Origin: Lepisosteus oculatus
Taxonomy: Eukaryota > Chordata > Actinopteri > Semionotiformes > Lepisosteidae
Length of the DNA stretch: 64,000 nucleotides
Direction of reading: 5' to 3'
Assembly: GCF_040954835.1 (NCBI RefSeq)
Contig: NC_090703.1
Span: forward strand, 8,489,001 to 8,553,000
In this document: piece after piece, positions 54,903 to 64,000 of the stretch
How positions within the stretch are numbered: the stretch's first letter is position 1
Layout: each line of letters begins with the position of its first letter
Program-made: the position numbers and the translations under genes
Notes under the pieces: generated by a model
What the model saw: only the letters and a program-made list of their open reading frames with translations
Told to the model about the DNA's origin: nothing
The model's database searches: none

Positions 54903-56002
54903 CTGCAGGAAAAGAACAAATTAAACAGAAGCCCCATGAACAACTAACATCTCCAGACACTACGTCAGGTCCTATCTTATGCCAGGAAGATTTACACTGT
55001 TCAGAACTTTACATACAGTATGTGCATGTACAGTAGAAGTGAGAATGTGCCTGTAGTATGCGTGTGTCAGGTAAGACTAATTGCTTGGTTAATTAATTTC
55101 AAATTTACGCACATCACAAGTTTTCCAGAGTTTCTCATTTATTCCTCATGCGGTGTATTAAACAGATGGCCAGGCTATGTCATAAGATCTGAGTGATGAT
55201 TGATGACTTCTTAATCAGAGAGGAAAAACACGAAGACAAGCTCCTGTGAGCGCCTTACCTTCCAGCCACTGTTTCCTGTCTGTAGCATGCGGTCTCTGTC
55301 ATTTTAAAACGCCTTCATACTCTTGATGAGTGCAGTCCTGGGCCTCTCTGGGGTTATTAAGACACAGGACTTCTCTTGTCAATGTTGGTGCTGAACTTTC
55401 TGGTTTTGCACTGGAAGGTGCTTTGTGGAGTTTTTCATTTCTGTTTAACGACTAAATGAAAAAGAAAGAAAAGAAGAATATTCTCACAAAATGTGATTAC
55501 AGAAACAGGTGGTATCAAAGGCTTGTGAGGTTTTAATTATCATTAAGCAACTACTATATGTCTGCAAAATCAATTTTTCAATGAATGCAGACAACTTTTC
55601 AGTTTTTCCATTAGTGGCAGATTCTTACCTATTCACCCACCTTCAGCAAGGCTAAGGTATAAATGGACACATGAACAGCGTCACACAATGACACTCTTTT
55701 TCTAGAGCCTGAGCTCTGCACTGTGCACTGAGCTAGATCTGTGGAATTTTATCATAATGATTTCTTGGATGCCACTGTTGAACCTGGTTTTCGTCATGTG
55801 TTTTTGACAACTTAATACTGGGAGTGTGCTTGTTTTTTTTCCCAATTTTTGTCTCTTTTTTCGTCTTTCCTGGCAGAGACGCAGTAAATCTAAGAACTAA
55901 TATTATTGTAAGGAAACAAAAAAGCAAACATCAATAAAACCCTTTATTTCAAGTCTTTCACAGTATATCATTTGCAGTACTGGTACTGGAATTTTGCTCA
56001 CT
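54903..56002. other. Spacer; no supported gene apart from the mini-exon candidate
   Basis: Apart from the 37-base exon candidate at 55259-55295, nothing recognisable is present. Confidence 0.25.
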
Positions 56003-56199
56003 CAGGGGTGTCCAGTCCTGTTTCTAGAGGAAATTGTTCCTAACGGTTTTCAAGGTCTCGTTACAGAAGGAGCACATGCAGAGCTGGGAGAAGCTGTTCA
56101 ACTGGACAGTTCAGACAGGAACTAGATGGTTTAGCTTGTTTGTTAAGTGGTGAGTTGGAATGAACACCTGACCCTCCAAGACCAGGATTAGACTCCCTG
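56003..56199. mobile_element. MITE-like element with imperfect terminal inverted repeats
   Basis: The left end CAGGGGTGTCCAGTCCTG and the right end, read in reverse, CAGGGAGTCTAATCCTGG are about 28-base imperfect inverted repeats around a 197-base unit. 'Caggggtgtccaatcctggt' is a wording I associate with very common fish non-autonomous elements. There is no clear target-site duplication, so the copy is old. Confidence 0.5.
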
Positions 56200-59100
56200 C
56201 AATTGGATATGGGTATGGATTTGATTTCTTCACTGGTAATGCGTCTATTTCCCAATGAAAACCTATCCTGTAACGTGTCAGTGTTTGAGCGATATCAGCA
56301 GCAGCAACAACAACAACAATATTAGGAAAACCCACAATCCAGCAAGTTTCATGAGTCACCTTTAAATTGTGAATTTCTCCAAGACATGAAACACTGAACT
56401 GGAGGATTTGTTCAATTGCACTGTTAAGAAAGAACTTGAATCCCATCCCTGACTTAACAGAACCAATCGACTCACTAAATTGATCAAAACCCAGGTGTTC
56501 CAAGTCTTCACAACGGTGAACTAAGATCTGGACCGTGGTTCTCCGGGACCATGGCTTCAAACCGTAGCCCAACCCAATCAGTGTCGGAAATTCAGCTTAC
56601 CACTAACTAAAAACGGCTGGCTATGCCAAATGATCACACTTTCCTTTTTTAATTCTCCCTATTTTTCCATGTCTAACTTTCCAGGACTCTTCCCTCAACC
56701 TGTGAATACATCCTCTTTCACAGGTGCGTTTCTCCTGTCTCTGTCACAGCTGACCGAGACTGCTGGGACACGTGTGTGGCTTTGAGTGGAGGGCAAAGTG
56801 AGGCCGGGCAGAGTTACAGGTGCAGTCGATGTCTCAGCGATACTGGACTGGGATTGGATGGCAGGTGTGTGTTTCCGTTTTTCTCCCCGCGTCACGTGTG
56901 CCGGGACAGGCCGAGGGACAGACAACGCAAAGGACAGCTTGGACAGAAAAGCCAATTGAATGCAACAGAAAAGACGGGACTAGAGGAATTTGGACAAACC
57001 GGAAAGGAGGAAATCACAGCGATGGCAGTCCCGTGGCACTCGTGTAGGTATTTTTAAGCTAAAGTGGAAGCCGTGGGAGGAAACTATTGTGTTAAAAATA
57101 CATTGCTAATAATGGTGTGTCTGAGGGCTGTGGGCAGACGGCCTGTGAGTCAATGCTGGGTGTTAAGACCTGTTCCAGGGGTATTTCCCTTCTCCTGAAC
57201 ATTCACAGTTCTAGCGCCTGTCCAGATCTGCAGACACCACTGTAAAATCCTGGGTTCGGTATAGTGTTTCAGGCGTTCATGTGAAGGACAACAGGGCTTT
57301 CACTGGCCGATTATCGAACTTTATTGATAAAAACAAAAACAGAACTAGCCGACCAAGCCAGAAGAAGAAGTAGAATAACGGACACAGCGTGAGCCTGCAT
57401 TCTCTCCTCAAACCGTCCACACCACGCTTTTCACTAGGTCTGAGAACAAACAAATTACCACACACAAAACACTGAACATGTTAACCTGAATATGTCTCAC
57501 ATTAGACCCACCGTGGAAAAAGAAACGTCCACGTTTCTAAGTAACATTCCTATAAGTAAATAAAAACACAACTAAACTTTCTAACAAGTAACAAATACTA
57601 GAACAAACGAGTATCAGGTGTAAGATCATTAAACAACATGAAACCACTGAAACGCTTTGTGTACATTTTTGTTCAACTTCGTTTTACACTACATTTCTGC
57701 CCACTGGAAAAGCACAAGCCTCTGTGGAAATCTGTTGAGCACCACCAGAACCCGTCTCTCATGATGGACTGAGGGAAAACTCCGGGGGTTGTGGGAGCGT
57801 GGGAGACGCTACCTGCCATGTTGTTGAAGCCCTGCCTTCTTTCGAGGGTTAGATGAGACGCTCAGGCCAATTCGATTCAAACACTGGCTGAAAGGCCTCC
57901 TCTGGTGTGCAGGCTTTTGTATTCATCTCCACTTCAACTACGGCTCCAGAGAACAGATTTGACTATTTGATTGAGAAGTTGTAGAGTCACAGTGAAAGTG
58001 TTCAATCAATAAAGATTTCTCAACACACTTAAAAGCCTTTGTCCCCCCCTCTACCAAAAGAATCAAATCAGTTTTATCAGAATCAGAAATGTTCACAGAA
58101 AATGCAAGAACATTCAATGAAAAAGTAGCTGGAACCAATGATACTACATTGATGCCTTGCATATCGACATTCTTACTGTTGTTCATCAAACTAATGAAAC
58201 TGGATTGAACCACTACAAAAATACGACTGGGTCCTAAAGCCTTTGGTGAAAATGGCCAAATGAATGCAAACAGTCACATGAAAAATAAAAAAAACATGTT
58301 CAGTAAAGATGCAGTAATAATTGAAATCTGAGATTTAGAGTAAGAACAATTCAGCACAGTGCTCATCTCACATTTGTCCTTATTGAAAGCTGTAGGTTAT
58401 TGAAATACATGCACCACACATGCAATCACAGCCTATTAGCCACAATAATGTGAACATTAATTCTGGCTTTTATCTTCCTCATATTGCAGAAAGATGTCAA
58501 CCCCGGCTTTGTTGAGTTGTGCACAGTGATGTATGCCTGAGACACTCTGCTTCTCATGTTCAAATGAGTCCAGTTAAAATAGACAAATCTCTCATCAGAA
58601 GGTTCCATGTTTCCTCAGTAGAAACAGCTCAAGTTTTGTTCTGGCTGCACTCAAAAGAGATAATTGGCTCTTTCCATTGTAATGTAAATAATCTGAGCAC
58701 ACAGCTGAAGGGTGTACTGTGCTTTGTGCTGATGATATTGAGATTAAATAGAGTACATTCATTTATATTAATTACATATTTTGCGCTTAGCTTCAAACAA
58801 CATTGTATATTTTCACAAAAACCTGATTCAAAGTGATGATTGTTTTTTAGTGAGTATTGTAGCCTTCCTTATACAATCACGTCTGGGTTTGCTCACACAT
58901 CATGTGAAGAACAATTCCTTGAGGCTGATGGATTAATCTGAAAAGTCTGAAAAATGAAAAATCCTTTACAAAAACAATGAAATTGAAAACATCCCCTGAC
59001 AGCTGAAGGGCTTGTGTAAGTGATTTTGATAAATCAATTTTTTTTCGAACAGTTGCACAACTTTTATAGATTGCTGTTCTGCTTTTTCTTTGGTTTCTTT

Positions 59101-60961
59101 CGTAAATCATTATCTATATTTAGATAAACTGACGCATCAATTCTCCCAGGAAGAGGACATAAATCACTGATGGCCCCAGTTTAGAATTTTTTTAGAGAAC
59201 AACTTATAGGTGTATTTTGGTGTGGATAATAAACCGCAGTTGTCTGAGTACTGTGGTGTGTCGCCCAGGCAGACACCACAACTGTCTGTGCCATTGAGAT
59301 GATGATGTGAATACAGGACATGTGTCTGGAAGATTAAGCAAAAGCTCTGCTGACTAACACTCTCACAATCAAAAAACGTTCCTTCAACTTGGCGATAACA
59401 AGGCTGTTACTTTAGACTGGACTTTTTCGCTAAATTAAATCCACATTTGTTAATGCTAGCTTGTGAATCATGCAAGCAGATTCATCAAAAAGTGCTTTGG
59501 TTGTAATTTTCTTCAGAGCAACAGTCTTTGCGTTTTTGCTACACAGTCACTGGTGCAGATGGTCCTAAGATGAGTCTACAGGTACAAAATTCTGAAGAGG
59601 AAATTGGTTCATGCAGGGAGCAAGAAAAAACTTATGCCCACGTTTGATTTGGAAAATTAGTAGAGTTCTGTGGTGGCAGCAGTCCAAGGTATGGCAGTAG
59701 AAGGTAGTTTGATAATCATTGTATACATGAGTTCTTTGTCTTTCCTTAGAAAGAGCCTCCATAGCCAGAGACAAGAAGGCTGGCTCTACTGCACAGAGTT
59801 TTAGGGTGGAAAGGGCTTTTGCATAGTCCAGGGGCATTCTCCAATATTTCAGCAGGCACCAGAGATTCAACCATTTCAGGCCACTGAACCGTTTCAGTGC
59901 TGAGGAAATACGCTCTTTGGTTTGTTACTGGAAAACAAATCAGATAAAAAATAACTCAACTTTGAGTGTTGGTTGAAGTCTGTCAGGGTATCTTAGAATT
60001 GTTTTTCATCACAAAGAGGTTCTTATTTTCTTCCAGAGTAAGTGCTTTTAAACCTAAAGCAGAACAAAAATGAGTTTAAATGTTACTGTTATGTCTGCCC
60101 TCCGTACAGACGAATTATTTTATTGTAACCTCGTGGAAAAGTCCTTCCTTTATATCCTTACTTTAATTTATGTGGAGGAAAATAAATACTGCAGTGATTG
60201 ATTGTCCAGCTCTCTCACGCTATCATTGAGAGAAGGTTCCTTCCATAAACTGCATCTTAGCAGACCTAAGTGATTTATACCTCGTGCTGGCCCATATAGT
60301 GCAGTCTTTGTACTTGCACTATATGGGCACGGCATCAGTAATAGGGCCTTTCTTATAATACCCAGTATTTCCCTTTCCAAAACACTCAGTGCCTTTCTTC
60401 AGTGCCTTAAACATGGCACTCTAATATCATATTATCTTACAAATGCTGCGTTAAAGGATAAAAGATTGTTATATAGTAATTGCATAAAACCTGGCTTCAT
60501 CCCTCTTAATATATAAAAATATCAATATTTCCACGGTCTTACATCTGCATCTATAAAGGAAACAACAGGGGCCTGTTTGTCCAGTTTCTCCCTTTTCGTG
60601 CAGTTTCTGTTAACATCCTCAAAAACCGTAATAATGAAACTCTTGAATGTAAATGATGATAATTGCACAGGAATATTATAGAAGTTTGATACTATCCCCT
60701 CTTTTGAGAAATAAAGGTCACAGTACTTATTTCTCTGGATGTGCCTTTTATACTGAATTGTAAAACCCCCTTTTTATCTCCTGCGGGTTGAAGCTGTGTC
60801 TCTTGCCCCTCAGTAGTTGATCGGGCTTGCTTCAGCTGTAGCTGCTGAATTTCAGTCCAGTCACCGTTAAAAGCACACACTGGAGACTCTGTGATGAGAG
60901 GGGAAAAAGGGACTTCCATTATAGTACTCAGCGAGAATTCAAATTGAAGAGAAACCTGGCA
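56200..60961. other. Intergenic, no gene recognised
   Basis: A GC-richer patch at 56700-57060 and a longer minus-strand open stretch at 56111-56572 do not resemble any family I know. A perfect 14-base hairpin stem lies at 60290-60328. The rest is AT-rich. Confidence 0.3.
60290..60328. repeat. Perfect 14-base inverted repeat (hairpin)
   Basis: GCCCATATAGTGCA (60290-60303) and TGCACTATATGGGC (60315-60328) are exact reverse complements around an 11-base loop. The stem could fold in RNA or extrude in DNA. Flanking bases add only partial pairing, so it is short for a microRNA precursor. Confidence 0.85.
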
Positions 60962-61940
60962 AGATTCACGATTCACGATTCACGATTCACGATTCAAGAT
61001 TTAAGATTTAAGATTTCTTTATTTGCCATATACAACAAGTGTATTGGAATGCTTACTCGTTCAGCTGTACCCAGTAACATTAGAGAAAAAAAATTAGGCA
61101 CAAATGACAAACAGACATGGAAAATAAGTTTAGACAATAGACATGATAATACAGCCAAGACAGGACATAGTGCCAACAGTGCAGTACCTTAAAGTGCAGG
61201 TGCTAATATGTGCAGGTGCCAATTTGAGCTATTTAAGATGCGGACTGTTTGGGGGAAGAAACTGTTTTTGCATCTATTTGTCAGTGTTCTGATACTGAGA
61301 TACCTCCTACCAGAACCCAGGGGTGAAAACAGATCGTGGCCAGGGTGAATTGGGTCCCGAAGTGTAGCTCGAGCCCGGTTGTGGCAGCGATCGAGATATA
61401 TCTGGTCGATGGAGGGTAGCTCGGTCCCAGTGATCTTCTGCGCGGACCTCACAACCCTCTGTATGGCTTTTCTCTCCTGTACTGTGGCTCCACCACACCA
61501 CACCGTAATACCACCGGTCAGGACACTCTCAATGGTATTACGGTAAAAATTGGTGAGTGTTGTCTTGCTCAACCCCCACTTCCTTAACTGTCTCAGGAAG
61601 TGAAGGCGCTGGTGGGCTTTAGTGAGGATGGCAGCAGTGTTCTCTGGCCAGCTCAGCCCCTCAGTGATCTGGAGACCGAGGAACCTGAAGGTGCTGACAG
61701 TTTCGACTGGAGCCCAGTGAATGATGATGGGAGTCCGACGTCCACAGCGCCTCCTGAAGTCCACTATAATCCCTTTTGTTTTGCCGATGTTACGTGTGGG
61801 GTTGCTGTTGTGGCATCACTCCACCAGCTCTGCTACCTCGCTCCTGTATGCGGTTTCATCATTGTTGCTGATAAGACCGTTTACTGTGGTGTCATCACAG
61901 GTGCGGTTGCTGTTAAATCTAGCCCACACAGTCATGTGTA
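60962..61940 (-). mobile_element. 5'-truncated LINE (CR1/L2/Rex-type) with 7-base tandem 3' tail
   Basis: On the minus strand a 191-codon open frame (61764-61189) encodes the C-terminal end of a LINE ORF2. It has VSTFRFLGLQITEGLSW, AHQRLHFLRQLRKWGL, FYRNTIESVLTGGITVW, a Q-R-V-V-R-S-A-Q run, and SGRRYLSIRTLTNRCKNSFF. A related but frame-broken stretch reaches about 61940. The 3' end is a tandem tail of gattcac and agattta units at 60964-61015, a usual feature of this group. The long open frame shows a fairly recent insertion. The exact clade is uncertain. Confidence 0.85.
60964..61015. repeat. 7-base tandem repeat at the LINE 3' end
   Basis: Units gattcac (about four copies) pass into agattta/agattt units (about three). 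This is the reverse complement of the LINE tail. Confidence 0.9.
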
Positions 61941-62204
61941 AATAGAGAATTCAGGGATTCCGGGATCGAAATGTTAGTTTATAATGAAGGTGCTGGGCTC
62001 CTTGAAAATTAAAACATAACCGTTTGGCTTCCAGCTGCTTCTTACTCGAGACTTTCTGCGTTCTCTGCGCCAGGGCAGCGTTTTCCGTGGAGTTATTTCT
62101 CACACACACACCCCCCAGCGACCACGACACAGGAGAGTGTGAAATCGCAAGCGAGCTCGTATCACACACGCAGAAGTTATGTTGTAGTGAGAACCTCGTG
62201 CACG

Positions 62205-62281
62205 ATGTCAGTTTCATCTGGGCAGAAAAGGAAGACCACAAACCGCTATCGCAGAGAAATAGACCTCGTTAGACGTTGTGC
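62205..62281 (+). CDS. Possible first coding exon of an unrecognised gene
   Basis: An ATG with A at -3 starts MSVSSGQKRKTTNRYRREID and runs 25 codons plus two bases to a strong donor, GTGAGTACT. The peptide is basic and nuclear-signal-like (QKRKTTNRYRR). The context is the GC-richest part of the right end. I do not recognise the protein and see no following exon before 64000, so the call rests on start context, donor and composition only. It does not match JDP2 or BATF, the neighbours of FOS in mammals. Confidence 0.3.
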
Positions 62282-62828
62282 GTGAGTACTTTAGTGTGTA
62301 GCTTCGGTGTCCCTGCTACATACAGGGTATTACTAATATGCTTGTCCTGTTGGGACAGCTGATGGCTTCACTAACAGCTTTATTTTGAACAACCACTTTC
62401 GTTTTGTGAGTTTCTCATTTTTGTCATAGGTCTGCAATACCAGTGGAGGATGCACGACGGCAAAATGGAAGATTTTTAGTTTTGTTTGATACCGGCGCTG
62501 CTTTGTTTTAGTATTGATTTAATTGCATCATGTTTAGTTTCTTTTTCGGTCCCGTGGTGACACGTTACGTACGTCAGGTGTGGTGCATTTATTTACAAGG
62601 GATTCCCGTGTGCCTCGCGTGGGTGGACTGCACGAGGTCTCTCCAGCTGGAAGCTGAAACAGTTGCCGTGTTGTTTGTTTTCTGGTCGCTAGGGGTGGAG
62701 CCACCCAGATTTTTTTCTCTCTTCTTCTCCCTCTCTTCTGCGTTGTACTGTATTTTTACATCCCTGCTTACGTATGGCGGAGGCTTAAGTCGGTTCCGCA
62801 TTCCCAAACCCTCCCAGATAGGGATCGG

Positions 62829-62931
62829 TATAAAAACGGGCTGATGCAACGCTTTCCACTCTTTAAAACCTACGTCCGACCTTCAGCTGACCTGAAAAAA
62901 GAACGTCTATCGGATTTAGGAGTAAAGTCAG
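62829..62931 (+). promoter_or_regulatory. Candidate TATA promoter and non-coding first exon
   Basis: TATAAAA at 62829-62835 (GATCGGTATAAAAACGGGC) predicts a start near 62860. About 70 bases on, TCAG|GTAAATAG at 62931 is a good donor. Together they suggest a short 5' non-coding exon of a plus-strand gene to the right, for example JDP2, which follows FOS in vertebrates. That assignment is inference. Confidence 0.3.
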
Positions 62932-64000
62932 GTAAATAGAAGAGATCTTTTTTTTTTTTGACAAAAAATATTATAATTGGACATCTATCAGTTAGAGTCA
63001 CGCACCGAGTTTGAATAAAGTTTGGCCACTTTTTTTAAAACAAGGTTTCGGACTGCAGTGCCTGGTGTATGAACAGAACAAGCGTCATGCCTATCTGGGT
63101 GTAGGATTGTCAGTTATATTATCTATTTTTTTTGTAAGCAATACTATTGTTTTGCATGCATTGTGTAGCTGGGTGCCCTTTCTTCGTCTGCACATTTTTT
63201 GCAATATGTTGCACAATATTGAGTACTCGGCACTTTCGCTTGCTTTTTTCCAGCAATAATAACTAGAGATTTGAGACAGAAAAGTAACTAATGAGAGTCA
63301 GATGAAACATGAAAATGCGTGTCGATCCGGTTTTTTTTTACGTAGACTTGTTTGCATTAGTGTGAGCTCTGTTGTTAGACCATTAAAGTTAACGGCGTTT
63401 AATTAGCTACAGAAGTTACACGACGTTACGTAAGACAGAGAACATTACTAATTGAACAACAACTTCCGCTTTGGAAGTTGTTTGGTGTAGTTTTTTAAAA
63501 ATGGGTTTTGTGAACGTTTATCCACAAATGGAGGAAAACGTTTTGCCCCTTCTAGAGCAGATGATGATTTGAGTTGAGCACATTTTCAAGTTAATTTGCC
63601 TTGAGATGAAATGTCACAAGTACTTCAAAGTTGTTACTGCTTCATCATTCTTTTTACACGTTCGGTTTTTGCAATTCTTTAGTTCTTAGAACTTATTACA
63701 AATTTGTCTTTACACAATGTGTCTTTTTCAAGTGAGGATTGTCTCTAAAAACAAATTGGAACTCCTCTAAAGCGAATAGAGTAGGGTAGGAAGCATGTTT
63801 AATAAGTGACTTAAAGACCACAGAAGTAAATCGTTTTTGCACTTGCAATAATAAGGAATTCAACTTAGCTGTTCGACTAATGTTTGTCAAAAAATGACAA
63901 TGTGCTACATGCCTGCTGAATCGCTGAAAGCTGTAACAGATGTGGTTGTGAAAAATAATGCACAGCAGGAACATGAGAATTCCGTGCAGGTATTAATTTG
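62932..64000. other. Right end, no gene recognised
   Basis: AT-rich, with short open stretches only. If a gene starts at 62205 or 62860, this is its first intron. Confidence 0.3.

Noticed and set aside
56111-56572. 153-codon minus-strand open stretch
   Set aside because: It overlaps the MITE-like element, contains a CAACAACAA simple-repeat translation (VVVVAAAD) and matches no family I know.
50316-64000. JDP2 or BATF coding exons, expected next to FOS by synteny
   Set aside because: No stretch on either strand shows their bZIP basic region or N-terminal motifs, so the coding exons must lie beyond the window if present.

Overview
This is a vertebrate nuclear segment, most likely from a ray-finned fish. 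The genes have introns with GT-AG splice sites. Their order is the conserved block known from human 14q24: ZC2HC1C, ACYP1, MLH3, EIF2B2, TMED10, FOS. The repeats are LINE, SINE, Gypsy and MITE-like fragments of kinds common in fishes. A non-teleost such as gar, bowfin, sturgeon or bichir would fit the intact ancestral order, but that is inference.

Layout. 1-3241 (minus): 5' part of ZC2HC1C, cut by the left edge. 5032-6296 (plus): ACYP1 in two coding exons, divergent from ZC2HC1C. 7717-15967 (plus): MLH3 in 12 coding exons, one of them 3.2 kb. 16261-20385 (minus): EIF2B2 in 8 exons, tail to tail with MLH3; their poly(A) signals are interleaved. 22373-28457 (minus): TMED10 in 5 exons. 28458-39320: about 11 kb without a recognised gene, holding a palindromic repeat and a Gypsy fossil. 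40706-42842 (minus) and 47970-50315 (plus): two complete, intact FOS genes arranged head to head. 50316-64000: no recognised gene, but two candidate exons, a candidate TATA promoter and a 5'-truncated LINE.

Main discovery. The FOS locus is an inverted duplication that kept its regulation. Both genes have the same four-exon layout and encode 383 residues. Each carries an upstream module in the order SIE, TCF/Ets site, CArG box, as in the mammalian c-fos promoter. Each is followed, 1.2 to 1.8 kb beyond its stop codon, by a roughly 206-base element with five short collinear conserved blocks. These include a CRE, an Ets site joined to a CArG box, and a palindromic CCATGG block. The two downstream elements lie in mirror image around the gene pair. 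They look like duplicated activity-responsive enhancers that outlived the divergence of the sequence around them. The two proteins differ at one known control site: the K-x-E sumoylation-type motif is present in the plus-strand copy and altered in the minus-strand copy.

The other genes are housekeeping genes with expected functions: mismatch repair and meiotic crossover (MLH3), translation initiation (EIF2B2), ER-Golgi cargo traffic (TMED10) and acylphosphate hydrolysis (ACYP1). Exon limits were placed by reading splice sites and checking reading phase by hand. Family names come from memory of the vertebrate proteins, not from a search.
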